A DNA stretch of 64,000 bases from Aquibacillus rhizosphaerae (GCF_030282825.1 NZ_JASTZU010000024.1:1-64000), one strand, 5' to 3'. Positions 1 through 9,098 are shown, counted from the first letter of the stretch. Notes: generated by a model not told the origin, from the sequence alone. Numbers and translations: made by a program.

Positions 1-67
1 TTCTCTTAATCTAGAGATAGATGTTATTTATATTTATTGGACTATTTTCACTCGAAAGAAAAATTCA

Positions 68-262
68 CTGAGCGAAGGAAAAATGCGACACTCCTTGGGA
101 AGAGCAGCTTCCGAAGACCCCACAGGGTAAGGAAAACTCCAGTGAAATGACATCGCACGCAGAAAAAGTGTTGTTCTTTTTCAAGGAAACGTTGTGTGTG
201 ACCGAGGAGGCTAAGGTGCTGCCCCCCGGAAAGGGAGTGTTTTTCCGTAGCGCTAGATTAAC
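68..262. repeat. Bacillaceae-type GC-rich intergenic repeat, copy 1
   Basis: This is a GC-rich block in AT-rich intergenic DNA. It contains the blocks GCGACACTCCTTGGGAAG, GACCCCACAGGG, CCGAGGAGGC and CTGCCCCCCGGAAAGGGAG. These resemble the degenerate 'CGACTCCTGCGGGAAGAGC...GACCCCGCAGG...GAGGAGGC...GCCCGTGGAAAGCG' element scattered through many Bacillaceae genomes (from memory). The leftward 66-codon reading frame across it (65-265) is best seen as a by-product of the element. A second, inverted and degenerate copy lies at 12843-12955. Confidence 0.55.
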
Positions 263-545
263 CACTCATCTTAAAAAGAATGCAAAGAGGTTACGATAAA
301 GTTATTGCGGACTTTATATCAAGTTTGAAGGATGGAAAGTCCAATGTTTATGAAATGAGTCTTTATAAAAGAGAATCGATAAGAAGTGTCCGTATGTTTG
401 ACATAAATAGTTATTTTATAGTTTTAGAACTGTAAGCTATCATTTATAACTGGTAATTTTATGTATTTTATGCTTGGATTATAGTAAAAACAAGGAAGAA
501 CACTGAGATATTGACACTTTTTTGTTAACAGTCTTTTGTCGAGTT

Positions 546-575
546 GTGACAGGCACAAAAGCTTCGTGATACAAT
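546..575 (+). promoter_or_regulatory. Promoter of the squalene/phytoene synthase-family gene
   Basis: A -35 GTGACA (5/6 of TTGACA, 546-551), an 18-bp spacer and a TACAAT -10 (570-575) preceded by TG give a good SigA promoter. The roughly 95-nt leader can fold CCCC-ATTGA (about 600-608) against TCAA-GGGG (about 628-635), a leader hairpin of unknown role. Confidence 0.5.
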
Positions 576-677
576 AGAAGTAATAAGAAAGTAGAGCTTC
601 CCCATTGAAGTTGATTCGAAACTAATCAAGGGGATTAACCTATTTCACCTTAAGTTTTTATAAAAGGAGGGAAAAAG

Positions 678-1493
678 TTGAGTGAAGTGAAAAAGTTACA
701 CAAAGAAGCAATGCACGTACTAAAACTTACAAGTCGGACGTTTTACATACCAATTAGTCTCTTGGAACCTACATTGAAAAAAACTGTAGCTTCTGCTTAT
801 TTATGTATGAGAGCGATTGATGAAATTGAAGATCATGAAATGATCGAACCTGAAGAGAAACAACATTTATTAAATTCTACCAGTCTACTCTTGAAAAAGG
901 AATTTGATGTTGTGGAATACCGCAAATTGATACAACCTTATGAATCTATCTTACCAGAGGTAACTCTGCGTCTTGATGATTGGATAAACGTATGTCCGGA
1001 AGGGATAGTTGACAAAGTTAAAGAATCAACTAGTATCATGGCAGCTGGGATGGCTGATTGGGTAGAAAAAGATTGGTTGATTAAAACCGTAGAAGAATTG
1101 GACGACTATACGTATTATGTCGCGGGACTTGTTGGTGTTATGCTCTCAGATATTTGGAAGTGGTATGATAATACCGAGACTGACCAAGATTTAGCTATTG
1201 CTTTTGGTAGAGGTTTGCAATCTGTAAATATTTTGCGTAATCAACAGGAAGATTATGAAAGAGGTGTGAGTTTCATGCCTGAAAATTGGAATCGAGACGA
1301 CATGTTTCAATACGCTACAAATAATTTGAAACTTGCAGATGAATACATGAAGGATATTAAAAACCGAAACATTAAATTGTTTTGTAAAATTCCTTTGGCA
1401 CTTGCAAATAAAACACTGAAGGCATTGAAAAATGGTCGAGAAAAAATATCTAGAAATGAAGTAGAAGAGATTGTTGCTCAGGTTACCAAATAG
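678..1493 (+). CDS. Squalene/phytoene synthase-family protein
   Basis: This 271-residue protein has the all-alpha fold signature of trans-isoprenyl diphosphate synthases of the squalene/phytoene synthase family, the size of B. subtilis YisP and CrtM-like enzymes. Family members condense two C15 or C20 prenyl diphosphates head to head, or, for YisP, release farnesol. The first Asp-rich motif is intact (D48-EIE-D52). The second reads NILRNQQEDYERG, so its first Asp is Asn188 (N188xxxD192), which may change activity. The TTG start has AAAGGAGGG 6 nt upstream. No signal peptide is seen. The mevalonate genes 2 kb downstream, on the other strand, could supply its substrate. The family call is secure; the product is not. 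Confidence 0.8.
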   Translation: MSEVKKLHKEAMHVLKLTSRTFYIPISLLEPTLKKTVASAYLCMRAIDEIEDHEMIEPEEKQHLLNSTSLLLKKEFDVVEYRKLIQPYESILPEVTLRLDDWINVCPEGIVDKVKESTSIMAAGMADWVEKDWLIKTVEELDDYTYYVAGLVGVMLSDIWKWYDNTETDQDLAIAFGRGLQSVNILRNQQEDYERGVSFMPENWNRDDMFQYATNNLKLADEYMKDIKNRNIKLFCKIPLALANKTLKALKNGREKISRNEVEEIVAQVTK

Positions 1494-1539
1494 TATTTGG
1501 TAACCTTTATATATTGGGATTTATGAGAGGAGATTTATA

Positions 1540-1770
1540 ATGGGGAAATGTACAATCAATCATTCACATGAAGATGTTATACTAAAGTTAAAAGCACAAA
1601 GGAAATACTTGCCCGAAGATTTAAAAAATGAAATAGATGACTTTTTACAAAAGGAATTAACACAAGAGATACTTAATGATCTGTTTCACTTATTGAAGAA
1701 ATACGACCTTATATCAACTGATGAACGAATAGAGAGAAACAAGCAGCTAGCTAATCTTGTTAATGTCTAA
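1540..1770 (+). CDS. Conserved small protein of unknown function
   Basis: This 76-residue soluble, charged protein begins 46 nt after the synthase gene with AGAGGAG upstream, so the two are probably cotranscribed. It is predicted to be helical, with a HSHED stretch near the N-terminus and an amphipathic middle (residues 30-60). I see no membrane segment and do not recognise the family. A strong terminator follows at 1887-1922. Confidence 0.6.
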   Translation: MGKCTINHSHEDVILKLKAQRKYLPEDLKNEIDDFLQKELTQEILNDLFHLLKKYDLISTDERIERNKQLANLVNV

Positions 1771-1886
1771 ATTTCTAATCTAAACCTCTAAAAACGGTTA
1801 AGCCTTTATCTAAGAATTTAACAGGAACCCATATAAATTCAAATGGATTGTTTCGGTAGAGAAACATACACAATAGGGATACTATG

Positions 1887-1922
1887 AAAAGACCAAATTA
1901 CATATGATTTGGTCTTTTTTTC
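1887..1922 (+). terminator. Rho-independent terminator
   Basis: A 12-bp perfect stem (AAAAGACCAAAT with ATTTGGTCTTTT) with an 8-nt loop is followed by a T tract. It closes the synthase/76-residue unit. The rest of 1771-2152 is AT-rich DNA in which I see nothing. Confidence 0.85.
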
Positions 1923-2152
1923 ATATATATTAGCGAGTATTGAAGATAAACATTTGAATTTGAATAGAAAATTCATAGAAAACCAGGCTAATAACAGCGG
2001 TGAGCCTACGTCTACTTGGTATGTTGATTTTAAAAAATCAGAAAGGAAATGGTAATTTTGTGCTAAAATAAACGTTAAGTTTGTGATGAATTTCTTACTG
2101 AGTTTAGTTGAAGAAGCATTATATATTTTAGAATAGGTGGTATGTATGTTGT

Positions 2153-2665
2153 ATGTTAGATATTAAAATAGAAAACTTAAACAGTGCGGATTTTGAGAAG
2201 TTATTTGAATTTGAAATTGAAAACAGAGCTTATTTTGAAGAAATGGTACCAAGTCGAGGGGATCATTACTATAATTTTGAGTCATTTAAAAAAAAGAATT
2301 TAGCACTGCTATATGAACAAGCTCAAGGGTTATCTTATTTTTATTTAATTAAGGATAAAGATGACTTAATTCTTGGAAGGATTAACTTAATGGATATTGA
2401 ACAGTCGCAAGGTACTGGTCATATCGGTTATAGAGTCGGGGAATCACATACTGGTAAAGGAGTCGCTAACAAAGCTATGAATCTCTTACTAGAAAACACG
2501 GACCAATTAGGGATAAAACGGGTTTTAGCGAAAACGACGGCTGATAATATAGAGTCACAAAAAGTATTGGAAAAAAACGAATTTACATACATAGAAACAA
2601 GGGAAACAGAATTTATTATGAATGGAAACCTTTTATCTTTTGTATATTATGGTTGGGTGAAATAA
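2153..2665 (+). CDS. GNAT family N-acetyltransferase (RimJ/RimL-like)
   Basis: This 170-residue GNAT-fold acetyltransferase transfers acetyl from acetyl-CoA to an amine. Its acceptor could be a ribosomal protein N-terminus or a small molecule. The acetyl-CoA loop is visible as VGESHTGKGVANKAM (about residues 97-111), followed by the typical RVLAKTTADNIESQKVLEKNEF block. GGTGG lies 12 nt before the ATG. It stands alone between two terminator-like hairpins. The substrate cannot be read from the sequence. Confidence 0.85.
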   Translation: MLDIKIENLNSADFEKLFEFEIENRAYFEEMVPSRGDHYYNFESFKKKNLALLYEQAQGLSYFYLIKDKDDLILGRINLMDIEQSQGTGHIGYRVGESHTGKGVANKAMNLLLENTDQLGIKRVLAKTTADNIESQKVLEKNEFTYIETRETEFIMNGNLLSFVYYGWVK

Positions 2666-2791
2666 CCGGGGAATATTAAACGAGGAGTTGCCAAATCAGT
2701 GGCTCCCATTCCATGTTGAAGTAACATTTCCTACTTTGTAAAATGGCCAGTTTTAAAGATAACAATGGACCAATTTTTTTGATCCGTTTCC

Positions 2792-2820
2792 AAGATTAAT
2801 AGATAATATCTATTAATCTT
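2792..2820. repeat. 13-bp perfect inverted repeat
   Basis: AAGATTAATAGAT and its exact complement are separated by 3 nt. No clear T tract follows on either strand, so it could be a weak terminator after the acetyltransferase gene or a protein site. The surrounding 2666-2985 holds no gene that I can see. Confidence 0.45.
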
Positions 2821-2985
2821 CATTTCGGTAATATTTTCTAATCATTTATTTGTAAAGAAAAGCTACATATATGTTGCGAAAACGCTTGTAATTTTAATCT
2901 TCGGCTTATTAAACATTATTAAGTTCTATTAGAAGTCCGTTGTTATCGTGTTAAGGGCTGTCTTTTGCTAAACAATTTATGAAAC

Positions 2986-3014
2986 AACGCTTGGGATTGA
3001 ACTCCAAGCGTTGT
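2986..3014 (-). terminator. Probable terminator of the mevalonate operon
   Basis: A 10-bp perfect stem (CAACGCTTGG with CCAAGCGTTG) with a 9-nt loop lies about 80 nt past the fni stop. On the minus strand it is followed by a modest T-rich stretch. It is the only good hairpin at the end of the leftward operon. Confidence 0.5.
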
Positions 3015-3094
3015 CATGTGCTAAATATATAGTTTTTTAGTGCCATTTTTTCCACGGTATCATGACTACTTAAATTGAAACTTACTAAAAAACA

Positions 3095-4123
3095 TTAACG
3101 TTGTACTAACCTGTCAGTGACTTTTAATTCATCTAACGATTTAACACCTATGGCAAACATGGCCATTTGTAATTCTAATTCTTTAGTGGCCATTACTTCT
3201 AACATCTGGTCAACAGATTCGGTTGCTGCTTGCAAGACAGAGCGACCAAAACCGACCATATCTGCACCAAGGGCGATAGCTTTTGCTCCATCGACACCGG
3301 TTTTTATTCCACCACTAGCTATGACGGTTTGGTTTCCAATTTGTTTGCGAACGGATGTAATACATTCAACAGTAGGAATGCCCCATTCGCTAAATGCTTC
3401 AGCAGCCTGTTTCTTGATTGGTTCTTTGGAACGATACTTTTCAACTTGGCTCCATGAGGTACCGCCAGCACCAGCAACGTCAATAAAAGATACACCTACA
3501 TCACATAGTTTTTTAGCAACTGTTCCATCAATACCCCAGCCAACTTCTTTAACTCCGACGGGAACATCTAGTTCTCGGCAAAGTTTTTCAATTTTAATAA
3601 GTAAGTCTTTAAAATTCGTATCTCCACCTTGTTGAATAACCTCTTGGATACTGTTTAAGTGAAGCACTAATGCATCTGCTTCTGTAATTTCAATGATCTT
3701 TTGACATTTCTCTAAATCAAAACCGTAGTTAAGCTGGACAGCTCCTAGATTAGCTATAATTGGAACACTTGGTGCATATTCTCTTACTTGAAACGAAGAA
3801 CGGTATTTTTCGTTTTCGATTAATGCACGAGTAGATCCTAATCCAATGGCCCATCCTTTTTCTTCGGAAGCCTCAGCAATATTGCGATTAATCGTCTCTG
3901 CTAATGCTGCACCACCAGTCATGGAACTTACCAAAAATGGGGTCTTATAACGTTTACCTAAAAAGTCGCTTGATAAATCAATTTCATTAAAATCAATTTC
4001 AGGCAATGCATTATGTATGAATTTAAACGATTCAAAGCCTGTTGAGGTGTTTAGACCAGTAACCGTTTCGTTTAATACAATGTCGATATGTTGTGATTTT
4101 CGTTTATCAATTGAATCAACCAT
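3095..4123 (-). CDS. fni: Type 2 isopentenyl-diphosphate delta-isomerase
   Basis: This FMN- and NADPH-dependent enzyme interconverts IPP and DMAPP in the cytosol and is unrelated to the type 1 enzyme. At 342 residues it is full length. It shows the N-terminal RKSQHIDI, the SSMTGG loop, GLGSTRALIE and the C-terminal phosphate-binding stretch GGIKTGVDGAKAIALGAD typical of the family. AAGGAG precedes the ATG. It is the last gene of the leftward operon, 109 nt after mvaK2. That gap holds an imperfect hairpin near 4145-4168, so a separate promoter is possible. The enzyme needs no Fe-S cluster. Confidence 0.93.
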   Translation of the reverse strand: MVDSIDKRKSQHIDIVLNETVTGLNTSTGFESFKFIHNALPEIDFNEIDLSSDFLGKRYKTPFLVSSMTGGAALAETINRNIAEASEEKGWAIGLGSTRALIENEKYRSSFQVREYAPSVPIIANLGAVQLNYGFDLEKCQKIIEITEADALVLHLNSIQEVIQQGGDTNFKDLLIKIEKLCRELDVPVGVKEVGWGIDGTVAKKLCDVGVSFIDVAGAGGTSWSQVEKYRSKEPIKKQAAEAFSEWGIPTVECITSVRKQIGNQTVIASGGIKTGVDGAKAIALGADMVGFGRSVLQAATESVDQMLEVMATKELELQMAMFAIGVKSLDELKVTDRLVQR

Positions 4124-4232
4124 AAAAAAACTCCTTAATAAAATCTATCATCCTATATATGATGGATAGAACAAAATAGTATGCTTCATCTTATTTTACA
4201 TTAAACTACATCAATCAACAATTGGATTATTG

Positions 4233-5336
4233 CTAAACCAGAGATGCTCCTTTTTCAGAAACACTTAAATCTAATGGTGAAATATTAGATGACTTCCATT
4301 CAGAATGTAATGCTTGCTTTTTATTTTCTCCTGCAACGAATGCAATTCCACAATCACCGCCACCAGCACCGGAAGACTTACCACTTCCATATCTCTCTGC
4401 TATGATTACTAAGTTAGTTAACATGGGGGTTTCGATTGTCCCATTTGCATGATTACTTAACTGGAGTAGTGCTTGACGATTTTTCTTTAGGCTATTAATA
4501 GCGGTTAAACAATCCACTTGTTCAAAGGCGTTGACGAGGCCAGCAACTGCAGTCGAACTTTCCTGCAAAAATTGTGCATATAGGCTTGGATTCAAGTCAC
4601 GTAATGCTTGGATTTTGTTAATCATTGGCGCTGTTGCAGCTTCAGACCCTGTCCATCCTACACAAAGCTCTAGAAGAGGAGGGGGAGTGATTTTATCAAT
4701 GACTAGCTTAGGCCAAGTTTTTTTTACTAATTCACTAATGGCAACACCTTGCTCAAGTTGCTTTTCTATCCAATCTGGCTGAAAACTAGAGTAACGAATC
4801 CAGCCTCCAAAAGTGGAAGCTGCAATATCTGCCCCAGAGCCACTACCCTGTGTCTTGAAATGAGCAATTGCTGCCAATTTAAAAATTAAGTCAGGAGAAA
4901 GCTTGATAGTTTCTTGCTTATAATAATTTAGCATGGCAGTTACAATGCCAACGACTATGGCAGCACTTGATCCTAAACCATATTTTCGTCCTGAAACTTC
5001 ATCATCTAATTCACTTGATACGGTCAAGTGAATAGGTTTCAACGCAATTAAATTTTCATGTAAAAAATCATCAACTAAACTAATCGTGTTCTGAATAAAC
5101 CGCAAACGTTTATCAAAAACATTATAGTGTGCCTTGTTACCAGATCCTGTCCAAGAAACTTTTTCTAGGGAAAGTTGAGGTAGGGAAAGTTGATTTTTGT
5201 TACTTGTTTCAATTGTAAATGTAATATAACGGTTAATAGCTATTACGATAGCCTCTTGTCCTGGCTCAAGTACAGCGTATTCTCCAGCAATAAATAGTTT
5301 TCCGGGTACTTTCACTTTATAGTTAGAATTGGGCAA
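4233..5336 (-). CDS. mvaK2: Phosphomevalonate kinase
   Basis: This GHMP-superfamily kinase makes mevalonate 5-diphosphate from phosphomevalonate and ATP. At 367 residues it matches the firmicute enzyme. It shows the N-terminal KVPGKLFIAGEYAVL, the GHMP phosphate loop YGLGSSAAIVVG (about residue 118) and the C-terminal SGAGGGDCGIAF loop. The TTG start lies 15 nt after the mvaD stop, with AAAGGGGTG overlapping that stop, so the two genes are translationally linked. Confidence 0.93.
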   Translation of the reverse strand: MPNSNYKVKVPGKLFIAGEYAVLEPGQEAIVIAINRYITFTIETSNKNQLSLPQLSLEKVSWTGSGNKAHYNVFDKRLRFIQNTISLVDDFLHENLIALKPIHLTVSSELDDEVSGRKYGLGSSAAIVVGIVTAMLNYYKQETIKLSPDLIFKLAAIAHFKTQGSGSGADIAASTFGGWIRYSSFQPDWIEKQLEQGVAISELVKKTWPKLVIDKITPPPLLELCVGWTGSEAATAPMINKIQALRDLNPSLYAQFLQESSTAVAGLVNAFEQVDCLTAINSLKKNRQALLQLSNHANGTIETPMLTNLVIIAERYGSGKSSGAGGGDCGIAFVAGENKKQALHSEWKSSNISPLDLSVSEKGASLV

Positions 5337-5351
5337 TTCTGTTTCACCCCT

Positions 5352-6410
5352 TTACGTGTGACTAGTCTTGTTTTCACAATTACTTTGATGGTATGTTTTA
5401 TAGAATAGCTTACTTCCATTTTCGGTAGCAGTATCAGGCAGGTAGCTAATACCCGGTCCTGGATGACAAAGATAGACATTTTGCACTGACGGTAAAGTGG
5501 CCAGGTGTTCAAGGACTGCTTGTTCATCTTTTTGGTGGCAAATCACTTTCACATTTGGACCTGCATCAATCGTGAAATAAGCCTCAATACCTGATGTGCG
5601 TAGTTGTTGTACATGTTCCATAACTTCAAGGGTAGCACTTTGCCAATACATAAAAGGAGGATTAGCACCTAAGGTTGTAGCATGCATTTTTAATGCGTTA
5701 GCTTCAACAACCGTACCGAGCATCTCGAAATCACGTTCAGCGATTGCTCTTTTTGCTTGAACTAGATCTTTTTCTACTGTATCCAGCCAACCTTTATAAA
5801 ATGGAGACGTTTCAACGGTTCGCTTCATTCCTTCTCGACTAAGTACTTTCTTTTCGTTTGAGGCAACTAGACAAGAGAGAACGCTTAGGTTCCAGTCTTG
5901 TTTATCACTAATTGGCTTAGCAAAGGAATCCGAGCCATCGACTTCCTCCCCTTTTTGCCATTCTACATAACCACCGTAGATTGATCTACAGGCTGAACCA
6001 GAACCTTGGCGAGCAATTTGAGATAGTGTCTTATTATCGGTATCCATACCAATTGCCTTAGTTGCAGCTGCTGCGAGCGCTGCAAAACCGGAGGCAGAAG
6101 ATGCAAAACCTGCTGCTGTTGGTACTTTATTAACCGAGTTTACAATGGCATACATATTTTTGCCAGCGATATTTCTTACGTGATCTAAAAAAGCAACAAT
6201 CTTCATTGTTTCAGCCTCACTTGCAATTTGCCCATTTAACAAAAATACATCCTTATTTAAACAGGAACAAAACTGAACAGCCGTTGTTGTATAAAATCGA
6301 TCTAACGTGATGGAAAGGCTACTATTCATTGGTAAAAATAATGTTTCGTCGCGCTTTCCCCAATATTTAATAAGTGCAATATTCGTATGTGCTTTAGCAA
6401 TGGCCTCCAC
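5352..6410 (-). CDS. mvaD: Mevalonate diphosphate decarboxylase
   Basis: This enzyme performs the ATP-dependent decarboxylation of mevalonate diphosphate to IPP. It has 352 residues. Family marks include AKAHTNIALIKYWGKRDE at the N-terminus, the AAGFASSASGFAALAAA phosphate loop, QGSGSACRSIYGG and the catalytic Asp in TIDAGPNVK. The GTG start follows AGGAGGAA. It lies 37 nt after mvaK1 and 15 nt before mvaK2 in the same unit. Confidence 0.94.
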   Translation of the reverse strand: MEAIAKAHTNIALIKYWGKRDETLFLPMNSSLSITLDRFYTTTAVQFCSCLNKDVFLLNGQIASEAETMKIVAFLDHVRNIAGKNMYAIVNSVNKVPTAAGFASSASGFAALAAAATKAIGMDTDNKTLSQIARQGSGSACRSIYGGYVEWQKGEEVDGSDSFAKPISDKQDWNLSVLSCLVASNEKKVLSREGMKRTVETSPFYKGWLDTVEKDLVQAKRAIAERDFEMLGTVVEANALKMHATTLGANPPFMYWQSATLEVMEHVQQLRTSGIEAYFTIDAGPNVKVICHQKDEQAVLEHLATLPSVQNVYLCHPGPGISYLPDTATENGSKLFYKTYHQSNCENKTSHT

Positions 6411-6447
6411 GTAAATTCCTCCTAATAGTTAACGACAGCGAAGTTGA

Positions 6448-7395
6448 TTATTCTGTTAATGTAAAATACCATGTTTTTCGCGCGTTCGCTTTTTCTAAAG
6501 CAATGGCAATTGATTTTGCTTCGTTCATGTTATGTGCAAGGGCCACGATACAACCACCGCGGCCACCACCCGTAAGCTTCGCTCCAATAGCACCAGCGTC
6601 TCGAGCTACGTTTACTAACTGATTTAAGCCTTGATCACTAACACCCAATGTAGTAAGTTTATCTTGGGCCGCATTTAGTAAGTTCCCTAATAACTTCACG
6701 TTTCCATGTGCCAATGCAACACGTGCTTGTTCACTTATTTCTCCAAGCTGGTCAATCGAATGTTGTGTATCTATAGGGTTAATTGTAGATTTATTCTTGA
6801 TAGATGCAACTGCTGCATGGGTATCACCTACGCGTCCAGTATCAGCTACAACTAAATAGAAGGGTCGTCCTATCTGTACAGATTCAATTTGATGACCCTT
6901 TTGAAACCATATTGGCTGATCACTAGAAGCGGCAGCAGTGTCAATACCACTTGGATTACCATGCGCATAGGTTTCAGCAAGATGAGCAAGCTCTAATAAT
7001 TCTCCCTTTGATAGTTTCCTACCATAATAAGCATACAAACTTCTTACTACTGCAATTGCGACCGCAGCACTAGAACCTAGTCCCCGACCTAGTGGTATGG
7101 TGGATTCTAACTTTATAATTAAACCCTCCGCAGGCTTTTCCAAATATTTTAGTGTTTCTTTTATACAAGCAGCAATGCCATGCATTTTTTCCGGTAAGTC
7201 TGGAAGTGGTCCGACGTAATACATGGAATCAATGATTAGCGTATCATTTAAAACCGACTGAACACTCGCTTTTACTTCAACAAGTGGAAGGGGAAGGGCA
7301 ATTGCTGGTTTACCATAAACAACAGAATGTTCGCCAACTAAAATTAGCTTACCATGTGAGCTACCGACTACTGTGTTTTTAGAAAGATTAATCAT
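6448..7395 (-). CDS. mvaK1: Mevalonate kinase
   Basis: This GHMP kinase phosphorylates mevalonate to 5-phosphomevalonate and starts the lower mevalonate pathway. It has 315 residues. It shows HGKLILVGEHSVVYGKPAIA, the LGRGLGSSAAVAIA loop, ETYAHGNPSGIDTA with the catalytic Asp, and LTGGGRGGCIVAL. GTGAGG lies upstream of the ATG. Only 47 nt separate it from the TctA-type permease gene, with no terminator between, so one transcript from the 9.13-kb promoter is likely. Confidence 0.94.
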   Translation of the reverse strand: MINLSKNTVVGSSHGKLILVGEHSVVYGKPAIALPLPLVEVKASVQSVLNDTLIIDSMYYVGPLPDLPEKMHGIAACIKETLKYLEKPAEGLIIKLESTIPLGRGLGSSAAVAIAVVRSLYAYYGRKLSKGELLELAHLAETYAHGNPSGIDTAAASSDQPIWFQKGHQIESVQIGRPFYLVVADTGRVGDTHAAVASIKNKSTINPIDTQHSIDQLGEISEQARVALAHGNVKLLGNLLNAAQDKLTTLGVSDQGLNQLVNVARDAGAIGAKLTGGGRGGCIVALAHNMNEAKSIAIALEKANARKTWYFTLTE

Positions 7396-7442
7396 TAGGA
7401 TACCTCACTTCTGGCCTTACAGGAATTCAATCGAACCTCTAC

Positions 7443-8798
7443 TTAGCCTACTAATTTAGAAATAATCCATGGAGCTGAATACAGAATCATGAACTGCACA
7501 CCATAGTTGATTCCCCAGCGGTGCAGAACTCCCGCCACCATACCAATTAAAAGCACGCCACCTATATTTATCCATCCCGCATCCATAAATGCAAGCAATA
7601 AGACTAAAGCAAAAAACAAACCTAACATTGCTTCATGTGGAATTCTTGTGAAAATAAACGCGCATATCTGATTGGAAAACTTAACAATTATAAAATAAGT
7701 AATTACTATTGCAACAATCGCACCTATCAATGTTGCCCAAATAAAATCTGCATTGGAAAGAACATGGTGCATATTATGTTCTAATGTAAACACAGGTGGC
7801 GCGTTAAATAAAGCATTGGCTGGACCAATGGCCATTGGTGATAATGGAATACCTAATGCAATTAAAGGAATCAACGTTCCTGAAATATAAGCAGCATTTG
7901 TTAACCCATCCATGGATGAGATAGCACGTGACGCTTTTTTGACAGGGTCTTTGATTCTGCTAGTAAATAATTCCCCCAAGAATATCGTGATTCCTACAGG
8001 GCTCATAATAAAAGTAAGTGATCCGATTAAAGAAGTAAAGGAACTGGACAATAATTCCTTTCCTGTTAAAATTTTAAAAGGATTTGGGATTCCTTTATAG
8101 CGATTCTTTTTATTGTATGTAATATCTTTTTTACCAAAACGTTGTAGAGAATTTCTTTTGTCTTTGTTTAACAGTTCAAATAAAGTTAAAATCACTGGTC
8201 CGATTGTTATACCCAAGAAAAAGGAGATGAAAACATTTGTCCCTTCAGGTACTACTCCAACACCCCAGTATAAATGTCTTAGTCCTTGAATTAATAAGGC
8301 AAAAGGAATAATCGAAGCAAGGGCAAGTATCTTATTCTTCGTCATTAGTGCTAAAAAAACGGCACCAAAGAAAAACAACGGATTAGCATAGTCTTTGATT
8401 ACATCAGAAACAGGGATCAGAGCATTGGCTAGAATTAAGCTAACAGGAACAGCAACGGTAGTACCAATAACGGAACCAGAAGCCATTTTGCGAATACTTA
8501 AGTCAGTTAGTCCATGCTTTTTCAGCACGAGTGCATGTTCGACCATCGGCGTTGACATCACACCACCTGGAATTCCTGCTACAGCAACTGGAACAGAATC
8601 GGTTAATTTTTTTGCAACAATCGCAGAAATGAAAAACGACAAAATAATGATTGGTTCCATTCCAGTTAAAACGAGTACTAAGGTAACCGGTGCTAATACG
8701 GCCGTTTCATCTGTACCTGGAGCTATTCCTATAATTGAATAAATGACTGCAGCTAAAACAGCAGCCATAATCATTTGCATAATTAATACTGCATCCAT
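7443..8798 (-). CDS. Tripartite tricarboxylate transporter permease (TctA family)
   Basis: This 451-residue, very hydrophobic protein has about 10-12 membrane segments. TctA features are IGIAPGTDETAVLAPV near residue 25, the VAGIPGGVMSTPMVEHALVLKKHG stretch around residues 73-96 and a second GIPLSPMAIGPANALF motif around 316-331. Known TctA proteins import carboxylates with a small TctB and a binding protein TctC. No TctC gene is in the window. It starts 2 nt after the 85-residue gene and precedes the mevalonate genes. The substrate is unknown; mevalonate or citrate are possibilities suggested by context. Confidence 0.8.
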   Translation of the reverse strand: MDAVLIMQMIMAAVLAAVIYSIIGIAPGTDETAVLAPVTLVLVLTGMEPIIILSFFISAIVAKKLTDSVPVAVAGIPGGVMSTPMVEHALVLKKHGLTDLSIRKMASGSVIGTTVAVPVSLILANALIPVSDVIKDYANPLFFFGAVFLALMTKNKILALASIIPFALLIQGLRHLYWGVGVVPEGTNVFISFFLGITIGPVILTLFELLNKDKRNSLQRFGKKDITYNKKNRYKGIPNPFKILTGKELLSSSFTSLIGSLTFIMSPVGITIFLGELFTSRIKDPVKKASRAISSMDGLTNAAYISGTLIPLIALGIPLSPMAIGPANALFNAPPVFTLEHNMHHVLSNADFIWATLIGAIVAIVITYFIIVKFSNQICAFIFTRIPHEAMLGLFFALVLLLAFMDAGWINIGGVLLIGMVAGVLHRWGINYGVQFMILYSAPWIISKLVG

Positions 8799-8800
8799 CT

Positions 8801-9058
8801 TTATTCCTCACTTTCCGCTTCACGCATTGATCTTTTTGGTTTAATAAAATAACTACAAATTCCAAAGCCGATGAGAGCTCCTATTAATCCATAGAACAAT
8901 GGTTGAGGCGGCTCGTTTGGGGCGATAAAATAAGCTGTCAAAGTAGTAAAACTACAAATGAATAAAGATAAAACTAAATCTTTTATATTAACAAGATCTT
9001 CCCAAACCTCGATATTATTCTTTGATTGTTCGTCCTCAGAATGATTTGTTTTTGTCAA
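8801..9058 (-). CDS. Small two-TM protein, probable TctB-like partner
   Basis: This 85-residue protein has two membrane segments (about residues 26-46 and 52-70), an acidic N-terminus and a KPKRSMREAESEE tail. It is about half the length of classical TctB proteins, but its position directly before the TctA gene suggests the same partner role. The TTG start has AAAGGAG 12 nt upstream, a long spacing. It is the first gene after the promoter at 9127-9155. Confidence 0.6.
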   Translation of the reverse strand: MTKTNHSEDEQSKNNIEVWEDLVNIKDLVLSLFICSFTTLTAYFIAPNEPPQPLFYGLIGALIGFGICSYFIKPKRSMREAESEE

Positions 9059-9098
9059 TGCTTATTCAGCTCCTTTTTCTATGAGTATGTTTTTGTCG

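Noticed and set aside
65-265. 66-codon leftward frame
   Set aside because: It lies within a GC-rich repeat element, has no ribosome site and an unnatural composition.
3117-3635. 172-codon frame opposite fni
   Set aside because: It is the antisense shadow of a well-conserved isomerase gene.
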